64,000 nucleotides of DNA from JAZIHH01 sp036678685 (GCA_036678685.1 JAZIHH010000005.1:186001-250000), one strand, 5' to 3'; positions 1 to 9,059 are shown, counted from the first letter of the stretch. Notes: generated by a model from the letters alone, not told the origin. Translations and numbers: made by a program.

Positions 1-173
1 GGAGTGATCCGCGGCGGATTGACGGTTCCCGCCGCGAGGTTCTTTTCCCCGTTGAAAGCGGCCGGGCCGGCCGGTTTTTCCCCGCCGGAAAAGGCGAAAT
101 ATGCAGCGGAGGCCACTACCGCGGTGATCAAGACAACAAGCAAAAGAGGCAGTATTTTGCGGCCTGTTTTCAT
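1..173 (-). CDS. Secreted or membrane-anchored protein, 5' part only
   Basis: The gene starts with ATG at 173 on the minus strand behind a GGGAGGTG ribosome binding site and runs off the left edge, so only about 57 residues are visible. They begin MKTGRKILPLLLVVLITAVV, a basic N-terminus and a hydrophobic helix typical of a signal peptide or anchor, followed by a Gly/Pro/Ala-rich stretch suggesting a linker. The larger open frame on the opposite strand has no ribosome binding site and is a shadow. It is divergent from yicC. The family cannot be assigned from this fragment. Confidence 0.6.
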   Translation of the reverse strand, partial: MKTGRKILPLLLVVLITAVVASAAYFAFSGGEKPAGPAAFNGEKNLAAGTVNPPRIT

Positions 174-505
174 CAAGGGCACCTCCCTGATCTATCTACT
201 CATTGACATTTTGTCTCTTCCTTCTGTCTATAACGTAAAACGGAGGCGGGAAAGAGAAAGTTCCCGCGGGAAAAAAGTGGCCGGCGGGAGAACATAAGTT
301 CGCAAACCGGATTACGGCCAAGGATAAGCTGGTAAGAGGTTTTTTAAGGAAATTCCATGCAAATTCATAGACAAAAGAAGGATTTTTCTAGCTGGAGTGG
401 AATATATAATCTAAACTTTGGAAACTCTCATCATGACCCTGACCAATGCCCCTCCTTGCCCGCCTGTCTTCTTTTCCCAGCCGCTTTGTTCCAAGGAGGT
501 GCAAT
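174..505. other. Divergent intergenic region upstream of yicC
   Basis: There is no convincing gene in these 332 bases. A TATAAT at 405-410 could be the -10 box of the yicC operon, but no good -35 lies 16-18 bases upstream. A 12-bp perfect palindrome TTCCCGCGGGAA lies near 263-274, between the divergent genes; it could be an operator or chance. An AAGGAGG at 493-499 is the yicC ribosome binding site. Confidence 0.4.
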
Positions 506-1390
506 ATGCCTTTTAGTATGACCGGTTATGGTCGTTATTTTACTGAAGATGATCTGTTCCGGCTGACGGTGGAGATCCGCAGCGTTAATCACCGGTTCTT
601 GGATATCTCGGTCCGGTTGCCGAAAAAGTGTTTATGGTTGGAATATGAGTGTATGCGGGTGTTAAAGGGCCTGTTCCGGCGGGGGAAAATCGAGGTTCAT
701 ATCCAATTGGAGCCCAAACCAGAGGCCTCCACCGCCAAAGTTGTGGTGGATGAAAATTTGCTCTGCCAATATCTGGACCAGTTGGCACAGGTTAAACGAC
801 GTCTCGGGTTGCCGGGACGTCTGCGGGTGGAACACCTGTTGTCCATTCCTGACCACTTTTTTCTGGTCGAGGCGGAAGAGAACCGGCAGACCCTGGTGGA
901 GGAAATGGTGCTTTCCGGTGTAAAGGAAGCCGCCCGTCAACTTCGGGAAATGAGAGAACGGGAAGGCGCCGCCATTGCCGCGGATTTAGAGCGGCGCATT
1001 CAATCGTTACAGGGACAAATAGGTGAAATTGAAAAAATTGCCCCGGAATTGCCCGGTGTCTACCGGGAAAAAATTCTTAATACGATCAAGGAATATGTCA
1101 GCGAAGCAATGATCGATGAAAACAGGCTGGCTGCAGAGATCCTTTATTATACGGAGCGGATGTCGATTACCGAGGAGATCGTCAGGTTTAAAAGCCACCT
1201 GGACCAGTTTACGGCCGCTTTGTCCCAACAGGTTCCCGTGGGGAGAAAACTGGATTTTATCAGCCAAGAGTTGCTGAGGGAGATTAATACGATTGGTTCC
1301 AAAACCTCAGACCTCGCCATCTCCCGGCAGGTCGTGGAGATGAAAACAGAAATCGAAAACATTAGGGAACAGGTGCAAAACATTGAATAG
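506..1390 (+). CDS. yicC: YicC/YloC family endoribonuclease
   Basis: The 294-residue protein begins MPFSMTGYGR, the conserved YicC N-terminus, and ends with the family C-terminal region containing the DFISQELLREINTIGSK segment (near residue 250) and a final EIENIREQVQN. ATG at 506 was chosen over the upstream ATG at 446 because AAGGAGGTG lies 7 bases before it and the family starts here. YicC proteins are cytoplasmic stress-induced endoribonucleases; E. coli YicC has been linked to small-RNA turnover. It leads the mihF-remA-gmk-rpoZ cluster, an arrangement conserved across Bacillota. Length and motifs are normal. Confidence 0.95.
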   Translation: MPFSMTGYGRYFTEDDLFRLTVEIRSVNHRFLDISVRLPKKCLWLEYECMRVLKGLFRRGKIEVHIQLEPKPEASTAKVVVDENLLCQYLDQLAQVKRRLGLPGRLRVEHLLSIPDHFFLVEAEENRQTLVEEMVLSGVKEAARQLREMREREGAAIAADLERRIQSLQGQIGEIEKIAPELPGVYREKILNTIKEYVSEAMIDENRLAAEILYYTERMSITEEIVRFKSHLDQFTAALSQQVPVGRKLDFISQELLREINTIGSKTSDLAISRQVVEMKTEIENIREQVQNIE

Positions 1391-1401
1391 GAGGTGAGAA
1401 A

Positions 1402-1716
1402 ATGCCGCTTCCCACCTTATCGCTGGAGGAGAAGAGGAAGGCCTTAAGAAAAGCGCAGCGGGTAAGGAGCGAACGAGCCAAGCTTCGTCAGGATTTGAAG
1501 GCGGGACGTACCACCATCCGTGAAGTGTTGGAGCAGGTTGACAACGATGTGATCGCCAAGATGCGCGTGGCTTATCTTCTCGAATCTTTGCCCAGAATCG
1601 GGAAAATCCGTACACGCAAGATCATGAACGAAATTGGAATTGACGAGACCAGGCGCGTACAGGGACTAGGCAGCCGCCAGAAGCAGGCTTTACTTGAGCG
1701 TCTCGGCAACCACTAG
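1402..1716 (+). CDS. mihF: Integration host factor of the MihF (actinobacterial) type
   Basis: This is a 104-residue basic protein. The N-terminal half is a helical, Lys/Arg-rich arm. The C-terminal half holds a helix-hairpin-helix-like DNA-binding segment, with LPRIGKIRTRKIMNEIGI near residues 64-81 followed by GLGSRQKQALLERL. This is the signature of the MihF family, which binds DNA and helps compact the nucleoid. It is usually next to gmk in actinobacteria and in Moorella/Desulfotomaculum-like Bacillota, as here. It lies 11 bases after yicC, behind a GGAGGTGAG site, and is probably co-transcribed. Confidence 0.9.
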   Translation: MPLPTLSLEEKRKALRKAQRVRSERAKLRQDLKAGRTTIREVLEQVDNDVIAKMRVAYLLESLPRIGKIRTRKIMNEIGIDETRRVQGLGSRQKQALLERLGNH

Positions 1717-1739
1717 GGAAGGGAGGCCATTAATTCCGG

Positions 1740-2009
1740 ATGGAGATCAAACTGGTCAATATAGGGTTTGGTAATATTGTTGCGGCAAACAGAATCGTGG
1801 CTATCGTCAGTCCGGAGTCCGCACCGATTAAAAGGATCATTCAGGAGAGTCGCGATAAAGGCATGTTAATTGACGCCACCTACGGGCGCAGAACCCGGGC
1901 GGTAATTATCGTCGACAGCGACCATGTAATTCTTTCCGCAGTGCAACCGGAGACCGTTGCTCACCGTCTATCCTCCAAAGAAACACAGACCGAGCCGATG
2001 GAGCAGTAA
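1740..2009 (+). CDS. remA: RemA-like regulator (DUF370 family)
   Basis: The 89-residue product has the DUF370 core: KLVNIGFGNIVAANRIVAIV at the N-terminus, then SPESAPIKRII, and a Gly-Arg-Arg-Thr-Arg segment near residues 49-53. In Bacillus subtilis RemA is a LytTR-like DNA-binding protein that activates matrix and osmoprotection genes. In many clostridia the gene sits directly before gmk, as here. The last dozen residues (SSKETQTEPMEQ) are a polar tail beyond the core. It lies 23 bases after mihF and 5 bases before gmk, so one operon is likely. Confidence 0.92.
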   Translation: MEIKLVNIGFGNIVAANRIVAIVSPESAPIKRIIQESRDKGMLIDATYGRRTRAVIIVDSDHVILSAVQPETVAHRLSSKETQTEPMEQ

Positions 2010-2014
2010 AGCTA

Positions 2015-2629
2015 ATGAGTAAAGGACTGTTGTTTGTTGTTTCCGGGCCTTCGGGTGTGGGAAAAAATGCAATCTTGAACGAGGTTTTAAAGCGAAGGGC
2101 GGATCTCTTTTATTCGATATCCGCAACCACGCGCCCTCCGCGGCGGAACGAGGTCAACGGCGTAGATTATTTTTTTCTCAGCGAAGAAGAGTTTCGTCAC
2201 TCCATCGAAAAAGGAGAATTTTTAGAATGGGCCCGGGTCTACGGCAAGTATTATGGAACACCCCGCAAAACAGTGGAGGAGCACCTTAACAAGGGTGAAC
2301 ATGTCATCATGGATGTGGATATCCAAGGTGCGGCCCAGATCCGGCAAAATATCCCAGAAGCGATCCTGATTTTCATTTTCCCTCCATCCCGTGAAGAACT
2401 AAAAAGACGGCTGATAGGGCGAAAGTCGGAAAATGAGGAGACGATAAAAAAGCGCCTTGCCAATTTGGAAGAAGAATTGGCCTCTGTTTTCCGTTATGAT
2501 TACGTGGTGGTCAACGATCATTTGGAAAACGCCTGCCGGCGAGTGGAGGCGATCATCGCGGCGGAAGAGGCAAGAGTAGATCGGGGTTATTGGCGCCGTT
2601 ATGTTAACCTTGACAAAGTTGAGGAATAA
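2015..2629 (+). CDS. gmk: Guanylate kinase
   Basis: This 204-residue enzyme phosphorylates GMP to GDP using ATP. The P-loop reads SGPSGVGKNAI (about residues 10-20), with Asn where most family members have Ser or Thr after the Lys. The GMP-binding region includes TTRPPRRNEVNGVDY and the Glu-rich EFLEWARVYGKYYGTP. An aspartate motif, VIMDVDIQGA, follows near residue 100. The Thr/Ser-to-Asn change at the last P-loop position is unusual but the rest of the fold looks intact. Spacing from remA is 5 bases. Confidence 0.96.
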   Translation: MSKGLLFVVSGPSGVGKNAILNEVLKRRADLFYSISATTRPPRRNEVNGVDYFFLSEEEFRHSIEKGEFLEWARVYGKYYGTPRKTVEEHLNKGEHVIMDVDIQGAAQIRQNIPEAILIFIFPPSREELKRRLIGRKSENEETIKKRLANLEEELASVFRYDYVVVNDHLENACRRVEAIIAAEEARVDRGYWRRYVNLDKVEE

Positions 2630-2679
2630 TGTTATTACTTAATAGGCAGTAATTTATACGGCAAGGAGGTCTGAACCTC

Positions 2680-2871
2680 ATGATAACCCCCTCTCTTGAG
2701 AGTCTTCTCGAACGGGCGGACAGCCAATACTCCCTGGTTGTCGCCACGGCAAAACGGGCGCGGCAAATCAATGCGCAAAAAGATGAATCCGGCAACGATA
2801 ATAGCATCAGGGCTGTTTCACTGGCCTTGGAAGACATCTTAAACGATCGGATCACGATTGAATATAAGTAA
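2680..2871 (+). CDS. rpoZ: RNA polymerase omega subunit
   Basis: The 63-residue product has the omega fold: ITPSLESLLERADSQYSLVV, then the TAKRARQIN motif that contacts beta-prime, and AVSLALEDILNDRI at the end. It promotes RNA polymerase assembly. AAGGAGG is placed 10-15 bases before ATG 2680. It follows gmk in the standard gmk-rpoZ-coaBC order. A hairpin and a new promoter follow it before coaBC. Confidence 0.93.
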   Translation: MITPSLESLLERADSQYSLVVATAKRARQINAQKDESGNDNSIRAVSLALEDILNDRITIEYK

Positions 2872-2916
2872 GTAACAACCCGATTACTTTATGATTACTT
2901 TATCCCTCAATTTTAA

Positions 2917-2954
2917 CCCGGTACCTTGCTGTACCGGGAATTTTGTTATATAAT
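2917..2954 (+). promoter_or_regulatory. Sigma-A-type promoter for coaBC-priA overlapping a hairpin
   Basis: TTGCTG at 2926-2931 and TATAAT at 2949-2954 are separated by exactly 17 bases, a strong vegetative promoter. A perfect 8-bp inverted repeat, CCCGGTAC/GTACCGGG with a 6-base loop (2917-2938), covers the -35 box and could be the rpoZ terminator (it is followed by AATTTTGTT) or an operator. Confidence 0.6.
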
Positions 2955-3002
2955 TTAAACTGCTTAAAGCGGGGGATTTCTTGCGGGATAGGGGCGATAT
3001 GC

Positions 3003-4226
3003 GTGTTTACCAAAGGAAAACATGTTGTTCTCGGAGTGACCGGGGGGATAGCCGCTTATAAGGTTCCGGAATTAATCCGGGCGCTGCGGCGGAGAGAGAT
3101 AACCACGGAAGTAATTATGACCAAAGCGGCACAAGAATTCATTACTCCTCTCACCTTTAGAGAACTTACCGGCTTTCCGGTTCATACGGAGATGTTTTCC
3201 CCACCCAGGGAATGGCGGACCGAGCATATATCGCTGGCCAGAAAGGCCGACCTTCTGGCGATCATACCCGCGACCGCCAATATTATCGGGAAAATAGCCG
3301 GAGGAATCGCCGATGATCTGCTCAGTACCACCGTCATGGCGACCCGGGCGCCGGTTTTGCTCGCCCCGGCCATGAATACGGCCATGTATGAAAATCCAAT
3401 TGTGCAAAGGAATTTATCGATTTTATCCAGTCTTAATTACCGGGTGGTTCCGCCGGAGAGCGGGGAACTGCTTTGTGAAGAGAAGGGCCGGGGGCGCTTG
3501 GCATCCCTGGATGTTTTGGAGGAAGAAATCTTACGCCTGCTCACCCCCCACGATCTGGCGGGGAAAAAATTGTTGATTACCGCCGGACCCACCCGTGAAT
3601 ACCTTGATCCGGTCCGTTTTCTCAGCAACGATTCTTCTGGAAAAATGGGCTATGCCCTGGCCAAAACGGCCTACCGCCGGGGGGGAGAAGTCACTTTGGT
3701 GACAGGCAAAACTCACCTGCCGCCCCCGCCGGGGGTGAAGACCGTTCCTGTCACCACCACCTGTGAACTCTATGAGAAAGTGATCGCGGAATTTCCGGCG
3801 GCCGATATTATCATTATGGCGGGAGCCCCGGTTGATTTCCGGCCGGAGAAAACGGCCGCCCAAAAAATTAAGAAAAACGCCGCCTCCCGGCCGGAATTGC
3901 GGCTGCAATTAAACCCCGATGTGGCGCAGGCGGTGGGCGAACAAAAGGGCGACCGTCTTTTAGTGATTTTTGCCGCGGAAACGGAAAATCTCATCGCCAA
4001 TGCTCGGGAAAAGCTGGTGCGTAAACATGCCGATCTGGTTGTCGCCAACGATATCACGGAAGAAGGCGCCGGCTTTCAGACCTCGACCAACAAGGCAACC
4101 CTGATCTCCCACGGGGGGATAAGAGAATTGCCCTTGTTAAGCAAAGAAGCGTTGGCGGAGGAAATTTTAACCACCGTTCTCAGCCTGTCCCCGAAAAAGC
4201 AGCGGAGCCCGGTGAGACAGGAATGA
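3003..4226 (+). CDS. coaBC: Bifunctional phosphopantothenoylcysteine decarboxylase / phosphopantothenate-cysteine ligase
   Basis: The fusion protein makes 4'-phosphopantetheine for coenzyme A. The N-terminal flavoprotein decarboxylase begins GKHVVLGVTGGIAAYK and contains the PAMNTAMYENP motif, the SNDSSGKMGYALA region starts the ligase half, and a Cys (ELLCEEKGRGRL, near residue 157) matches the decarboxylase active-site flap. The ligase half carries DFRPEKTAAQKIKK. A GTG start at 3003 is preferred because the family starts about there and the preceding 20 codons overlap the promoter. The ligase motif reads MAGAPVDFRP where AAVADFRP is more usual. It overlaps priA by four bases (ATGA). Confidence 0.93.
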   Translation: MFTKGKHVVLGVTGGIAAYKVPELIRALRRREITTEVIMTKAAQEFITPLTFRELTGFPVHTEMFSPPREWRTEHISLARKADLLAIIPATANIIGKIAGGIADDLLSTTVMATRAPVLLAPAMNTAMYENPIVQRNLSILSSLNYRVVPPESGELLCEEKGRGRLASLDVLEEEILRLLTPHDLAGKKLLITAGPTREYLDPVRFLSNDSSGKMGYALAKTAYRRGGEVTLVTGKTHLPPPPGVKTVPVTTTCELYEKVIAEFPAADIIIMAGAPVDFRPEKTAAQKIKKNAASRPELRLQLNPDVAQAVGEQKGDRLLVIFAAETENLIANAREKLVRKHADLVVANDITEEGAGFQTSTNKATLISHGGIRELPLLSKEALAEEILTTVLSLSPKKQRSPVRQE

Positions 4227-6685
4227 AGACCCCCTGTTACGCCCGGGTGGTTGTTAATTTACCCCAGTTGCCCGGCGACTGTTTTTATGATTACCTTCTG
4301 CCCGGGGAGGAAGAATGGGAACCGTCGCCCGGCGCCCGGCTGCTGGTCCCTTTTGGCGGCCGGAAAGCCGAAGCGGTCCTCTGGAAAAAAACAACGGAGA
4401 CCGAATGCCCGGAGAAGGTCCGTCCGGTGCTGGCGGTGTTGGATGAGGAACCTCTGCTTTCCCAATTTCAACTGGACCTCATCGATTGGATGGCCGGACG
4501 TTTTTTTTGCCGGCGGATGGATTTATTACAACTGTTTTTTCCGCCGGGGTTGAAAGTGGCGACGGAAAAATGCTGGCAAAGATTGGTTGGGATGAAGGAG
4601 ATTGAAGATTTTCTCAACAACCTTCCGTTGCCGGATAATACCCGCCGGAATTTTTGGGCGAAAGTCCAGGGACTGACCGGGGAACCAACACCCCTGCCGG
4701 CTTTGGAAAGAGAAGAGTACCAGTTGTTGAACCGTTTGCTCCGGGCCGGATATGTGAAAACCGGATGGTTTCCGAAAAAGTCGGCAGCCGGATTTAGAAA
4801 AGTTAAAACCTACAAGGTAAAGACCGGGGAACCCGGTATAAAACTCACTCCCAAACAGCAACAGGTCTTCCGGTACTTGAAGGCCCAAGAAGGAAGGGCG
4901 GTACCGGCCGGCGAAATTTTAGCCGCCGCCGGTGTGACCGACAGCGTTCTGCGGGCGCTGGTGAAAAAGGGAATTATCGAATGTTCGTGGCAAAAAGTGA
5001 GCCGCAATCCGTTTTCCGGGATGCCGGAAAAGACCCTTTCCCTTCCTTCTCTCAACGAAGACCAGCGTAAAGCGTTGTCGTTGATTTTCTCCGCCTTGGA
5101 AGGGGAGAAACCCGCCGCTTTTCTTCTTCACGGCGTGACCGGGAGTGGAAAAACCGAAGTTTATCTAAGAGCGATTGAGGAAACCCTAAAAAGGGGGAAA
5201 GGCGCTTATTACCTGGTGCCGGAGATTTCTTTAACCCCGCAAACCGTGGAGAGAGTTCGATCTCGTTTTGGGGATACGGTCGCGGTCTTCCATAGCGGCC
5301 TTGGCCTGGGGGAACGGTTTGAACAATGGTGGCGGGTCAAGCGCGGCGAGGTAAAGGTCGTGGTCGGCGCCAGGTCGGCCTTGTTTGCCCCTTTGGCGGA
5401 ACCCGGGTTGATTATCCTTGATGAAGAACATGAATATACATACAAACAGGAAGAAACCCCACGGTATCATGCACGTGAGGTAGCCAAAGAGATTTGTCAA
5501 CGGGTAAACGGGGTTTTGATTTTGGGAAGCGCCACCCCGTCCCTGGAGAGTTACCGGGAGGCGCAAACCGGTAAACTGGTAAGGATTACCCTTCCCCGGC
5601 GCGTATTGGGGCGGGCGATGCCCGAAATCAAACTGGTCGACCTGCGCGAAGAGTTTAAAGCCAAGCGTCTTTCCGTTTTGTCGCCGCTTTTACGTGAAGA
5701 GATCAGCCGCCGCCTCGACCGGGAAGAACAGGTTATTTTGTTGCTGAACCGCCGGGGCTACGCTACTTTTATAATTTGTTGTGAATGCGGTCATGTTTTA
5801 AAGTGTCCCTCTTGTGATGTGACTCTCACTTACCACCGGCCCAATCTTTTGCTCTGTCATTACTGCGGGCTCCGGAAACGGCCGCCCGATACTTGTCCCC
5901 GGTGCCGGGGCCACCATGTCAGGTATGCCGGCCGCGGGACCCAGCGTTTGGAAGAAGAACTGAAGCGGCTTTATCCCGGTTCCCGGGTGGTAAGGATGGA
6001 TGTGGACACGACCGGACGCAAGGGACGGCATGAAGAAATCTATCAGGAACTGGTGAGAGGAGAAATTGACATCCTGGTCGGAACCCAGATGGTGGCCAAG
6101 GGGCTGGATCTGCCCCGTGTCACGCTGGTCGGAATCGTGAATGCCGATACCGCTTTAAACTTGCCGGATTTCCGTTGTGCCGAACGGACCCATCAATTGT
6201 TGACCCAGGCCGCCGGACGGGCGGGGCGGGGAGAAAAAACCGGAACGGTAATCATTCAGACTTTTAACCCCGGACATTACAGCATTTCCTGCCTCCGGCA
6301 CGGGGATGAGGAAGGGTTTTACCGGCGGGAATTGCGTTTCCGGGAAGCGGGGAAATATCCCCCTTTTACCTATTTGGTGCGGCTGGTCTACTCCGGGGTG
6401 AAAGCCGATGCCGTGGCGCTGGCGGCCAGGGAAATAACAAATGAGATCAAAAAGGAATTGGCCCGCGCCGGACAGGAGTTTCCTGAGGCCCCCAAAACCG
6501 AGGTCATCGGGCCGCAACCGGCGATCATCGCGAAAATACAGGACAGGTACAGGTGGCATACACTGCTGAAAGCTCCCGACCTAAAACCTTTGTCTCTCTT
6601 GCTTCCCCGGGTCCTGGAGCAGCACCGCAAGAAGGCCCGGGATGTACGGGTAATTGTGGATGAAAACCCCTACTCGATGCTGTAA
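4223..6685 (+). CDS. priA: Primosomal replication restart helicase PriA
   Basis: The 820-residue protein is a 3'-5' DNA helicase that reloads the replisome at stalled forks. It shows the N-terminal DNA-binding domain, a Walker A motif GVTGSGKT near residue 304, a DEEH box near 399 and a double zinc-binding insert near 517-560 (paired CxxC motifs such as CECGH, CPSCD, CHYCG, CPRC). Helicase motif VI with QAAGRAGRG follows. Length is normal for Bacillota PriA. The start overlaps the coaBC stop by four bases, implying translational coupling, and def follows 65 bases downstream. Confidence 0.96.
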   Translation: MKTPCYARVVVNLPQLPGDCFYDYLLPGEEEWEPSPGARLLVPFGGRKAEAVLWKKTTETECPEKVRPVLAVLDEEPLLSQFQLDLIDWMAGRFFCRRMDLLQLFFPPGLKVATEKCWQRLVGMKEIEDFLNNLPLPDNTRRNFWAKVQGLTGEPTPLPALEREEYQLLNRLLRAGYVKTGWFPKKSAAGFRKVKTYKVKTGEPGIKLTPKQQQVFRYLKAQEGRAVPAGEILAAAGVTDSVLRALVKKGIIECSWQKVSRNPFSGMPEKTLSLPSLNEDQRKALSLIFSALEGEKPAAFLLHGVTGSGKTEVYLRAIEETLKRGKGAYYLVPEISLTPQTVERVRSRFGDTVAVFHSGLGLGERFEQWWRVKRGEVKVVVGARSALFAPLAEPGLIILDEEHEYTYKQEETPRYHAREVAKEICQRVNGVLILGSATPSLESYREAQTGKLVRITLPRRVLGRAMPEIKLVDLREEFKAKRLSVLSPLLREEISRRLDREEQVILLLNRRGYATFIICCECGHVLKCPSCDVTLTYHRPNLLLCHYCGLRKRPPDTCPRCRGHHVRYAGRGTQRLEEELKRLYPGSRVVRMDVDTTGRKGRHEEIYQELVRGEIDILVGTQMVAKGLDLPRVTLVGIVNADTALNLPDFRCAERTHQLLTQAAGRAGRGEKTGTVIIQTFNPGHYSISCLRHGDEEGFYRRELRFREAGKYPPFTYLVRLVYSGVKADAVALAAREITNEIKKELARAGQEFPEAPKTEVIGPQPAIIAKIQDRYRWHTLLKAPDLKPLSLLLPRVLEQHRKKARDVRVIVDENPYSML

Positions 6686-6750
6686 TCGGTGGTAATTGGC
6701 GGCCCCGGGAAGATAAAAGCCCGCAGGCGCCCATGAATGGAGGTTGGGCA

Positions 6751-7224
6751 ATGATCAGGAAAATTGTGGCGGTTCCGGAGCCTGTTCTTCGTGAGACCGC
6801 CCGTCCCGTCAAGAAGATTTCCAAAGAAATCCGCAGCCTGATAAAGGATATGGCCGAGACGATGTATGCCAATAACGGGGTGGGACTGGCCGCTCCCCAG
6901 CTCGGGATCTCCAAAAGAATAATCGTAGTGGATGTAGGGGACGGGCTGCTCTCCCTGATTAACCCGGTCATTGTCGCCGCGGCCGGAAAACAGCGGGATA
7001 TAGAAGGATGTTTGAGTATTCCGGGGGAATCCGGTTACGTAACAAGGGCGGAGAAAGTTACTGTGGAAGGGCTTAACCCCGGCGGGCAGGTGATAAGGGT
7101 AAATGCCGAGGGACTGCTGGCCCGGGCCCTACAGCACGAGATCGATCATTTAAACGGCATTCTTTTTATTGATTACCTGAAGGACGGGGAGGAAAAGGAT
7201 GAGGAAGATGTGATGGAAAAATGA
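6751..7224 (+). CDS. def: Peptide deformylase
   Basis: This 157-residue metalloenzyme removes the N-formyl group from nascent proteins. All three motifs are present: GVGLAAPQLG (motif 1), EGCLSIPG with the metal-binding Cys (motif 2) and HEIDHLNG with both metal-binding His residues and the catalytic Glu (motif 3). ATG 6751 was chosen over ATG 6733 because GGAGG lies 7 bases before it and the protein then starts MIRKIV as usual. It overlaps fmt by four bases, pairing formylation with deformylation. Confidence 0.95.
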   Translation: MIRKIVAVPEPVLRETARPVKKISKEIRSLIKDMAETMYANNGVGLAAPQLGISKRIIVVDVGDGLLSLINPVIVAAAGKQRDIEGCLSIPGESGYVTRAEKVTVEGLNPGGQVIRVNAEGLLARALQHEIDHLNGILFIDYLKDGEEKDEEDVMEK

Positions 7225-8168
7225 AACTGCTTTTTATGGGGACGCCGGAATTTGCCCTTATTTCCCTGGCCCGGCTCCTGGAGTCCCCCCACCGGGTAAC
7301 CGGGGTGGTAACCAGGCCGGACCGGCCGCGGGGGCGGGGGTTAAAGGTCAGCCCGTCGCCGGTTAAAAAATTGGCCCTCGAAAAGAACCTTCCGGTTTTA
7401 CAACCGGTCCGTTTGCCGGATCCGGAAGTGACGGCCTTTTTACAGCAAGCCCGGCCCGATGCCATCGTTGTGGTGGCCTACGGTCTGATAATACCAAAGG
7501 TCTTATTGGAGTTCCCGCCGTATGGCTGTATCAATCTTCATGCTTCCCTGCTCCCCAAATATCGGGGCGCCGCGCCGATCCAGGCGGCTCTTCTTAACGG
7601 CGAAAGCATAACAGGAGTTACCACCATGATGATGGATGAGGGCTTGGATACGGGAGGGATCCTGCTCTCCCGGGAAGTTGCCATTGGCGAGTGGGAAAAC
7701 GCCGGGTCCCTGCATGACCGGTTGGCCCGGGAAGGCGCGGAATTGCTGGTGGAAACCCTTTCCCTGCTGGAAAAAGGAGAACTGGTTCCTGTCCCGCAAG
7801 AAGAACGGCTTGCTACCTACGCCCCGAAATTGGAGGAAAAAGATTTTATTTTGGACTGGTCCGGTTCTACCCGGTCGTTATGCAACCGGATCCGGGCTCT
7901 TGATCCCTGGCCCGGAGCGCGCACATCGTTGGCCGGTAAAATGCTTAAGGTTTGGGCGGCAAGACCCGGCCGGCCCCGGCCGGAGTTGGCGCACGCAAAG
8001 CCGGGGACTACAGGAGAATACCGGAAAGGTGAGGATGAAGGTTTGCCGGTCCGGACCGGAGACGGCGTGATTCTCCTGACCGAACTGCAACTTGCCGGAA
8101 AAAGGCGGCTGCCGGCCGCGGACTTTTTGGCCGGGTGTCCCGTCCCGCCGGGAACTTCTTTGGGTTAG
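7221..8168 (+). CDS. fmt: Methionyl-tRNA formyltransferase
   Basis: The 315-residue enzyme formylates initiator Met-tRNA using 10-formyltetrahydrofolate. The N-terminal domain starts MKLLFMGTPEFA, and the catalytic region includes NLHASLLPKYRGAAPIQ (Asn, His) and the DTGGIL motif with the conserved Asp. The C-terminal OB-like domain contains NRIRALDPWPGA. Length is typical. It is coupled to def by an ATGA overlap. The yugP-like gene follows after a 149-base gap with its own candidate promoter. Confidence 0.95.
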   Translation: MKLLFMGTPEFALISLARLLESPHRVTGVVTRPDRPRGRGLKVSPSPVKKLALEKNLPVLQPVRLPDPEVTAFLQQARPDAIVVVAYGLIIPKVLLEFPPYGCINLHASLLPKYRGAAPIQAALLNGESITGVTTMMMDEGLDTGGILLSREVAIGEWENAGSLHDRLAREGAELLVETLSLLEKGELVPVPQEERLATYAPKLEEKDFILDWSGSTRSLCNRIRALDPWPGARTSLAGKMLKVWAARPGRPRPELAHAKPGTTGEYRKGEDEGLPVRTGDGVILLTELQLAGKRRLPAADFLAGCPVPPGTSLG

Positions 8169-8263
8169 AACCGGGAACTTTTCCCCCTGCTTACGCGTTT
8201 TTCACCATAGAAAGGATTTATGCGGTAGAAAAGAAAATCCTGAAATGCCTTATGGTTCAATAA

Positions 8264-8290
8264 TTGGACAGTTACTGTCAAGGTTATAAT
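8264..8290 (+). promoter_or_regulatory. Candidate promoter of the yugP-like gene
   Basis: A perfect TATAAT at 8285-8290 lies 15 bases after TTGGAC (8264-8269). The spacer is shorter than ideal, so the -35 assignment is tentative. The downstream gene starts 28 bases after the -10 box. Confidence 0.45.
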
Positions 8291-8317
8291 AGAGAATAGA
8301 GAGAGAGGAGGAATTTG

Positions 8318-9010
8318 GTGTTTCCGTTTTTTTATGATCCCACGTTCGTCCTGTTGATTCCCGCCCTGATGCTGGCGATGTATGCCCAGTTGAAAGTGAG
8401 AGGGACTTTCGAAAAATACCTGCGGGTCCCAGCCAGTTCCGGAATGACCGGCGCCCAGGTGGCAAGAGAACTGCTGAATCAGAACAACCTGTATGATGTC
8501 GGGGTGGAGATGACCCGGGGTCTCCTGGGCGACCATTATGATCCGCGGCAAAAGGTGATCCGGCTCTCCCCGGAAGTTTACCAAGGGCGCTCTTTAGCGG
8601 CCTTGGGGGTAGCCGCCCATGAAACCGGGCATGCCGTTCAACATGCCCGCTCCTATATCCCCCTCAATATCCGGAACGCCTTTTTCCCGGTCGCCAGTTT
8701 CGGTTCGTCTCTGGCTTTTCCCCTCTTTTTCATGGGGTTGCTTTTTGGCGCCCGCGGTTTGATGGATCTGGGGATTATCCTCTTTACGGCCGCGGTTTTA
8801 TTTCAAATCCTGACTTTGCCCGTTGAGTTCAACGCCAGTTCACGCGCGTTAATGATGCTGGAAAACGGCGGTTATCTCTCCCGGGGCGGGGAAATCCAGG
8901 GAGCACGGAAGGTTCTAAGTGCCGCCGCCTTGACGTACCTGGCGGCCACCGCCGTAGCTGTGGCGCAACTTCTTAGATTACTGCTTTTACGGGAAGCGAG
9001 GAGAAGATAG
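8318..9010 (+). CDS. YugP-type membrane zinc metallopeptidase
   Basis: The 230-residue integral membrane protein carries the zinc-protease signature AHETGHAVQHA (HExxH, near residues 105-110). It is embedded between an N-terminal membrane segment (about residues 5-20) and further hydrophobic segments near 130-170 and 205-225. This matches the neutral zinc metallopeptidase family of Bacillus YugP. The GTG at 8318 sits 6 bases after AGGAGG and is preferred to TTG 8315. Substrates are unknown. It is followed by a terminator, so it is probably a single-gene transcript. Confidence 0.88.
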   Translation: MFPFFYDPTFVLLIPALMLAMYAQLKVRGTFEKYLRVPASSGMTGAQVARELLNQNNLYDVGVEMTRGLLGDHYDPRQKVIRLSPEVYQGRSLAALGVAAHETGHAVQHARSYIPLNIRNAFFPVASFGSSLAFPLFFMGLLFGARGLMDLGIILFTAAVLFQILTLPVEFNASSRALMMLENGGYLSRGGEIQGARKVLSAAALTYLAATAVAVAQLLRLLLLREARRR

Positions 9011-9059
9011 CGATTCCCGCTGACGTAGGTTTAAAAGGGAGTTGTGGTCAAGACGAGAG

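Noticed and set aside
4..297. 97-codon plus-strand frame at the left edge
   Set aside because: There is no ribosome binding site; the opposite strand carries a good start (ATG 173), ribosome binding site and signal peptide.
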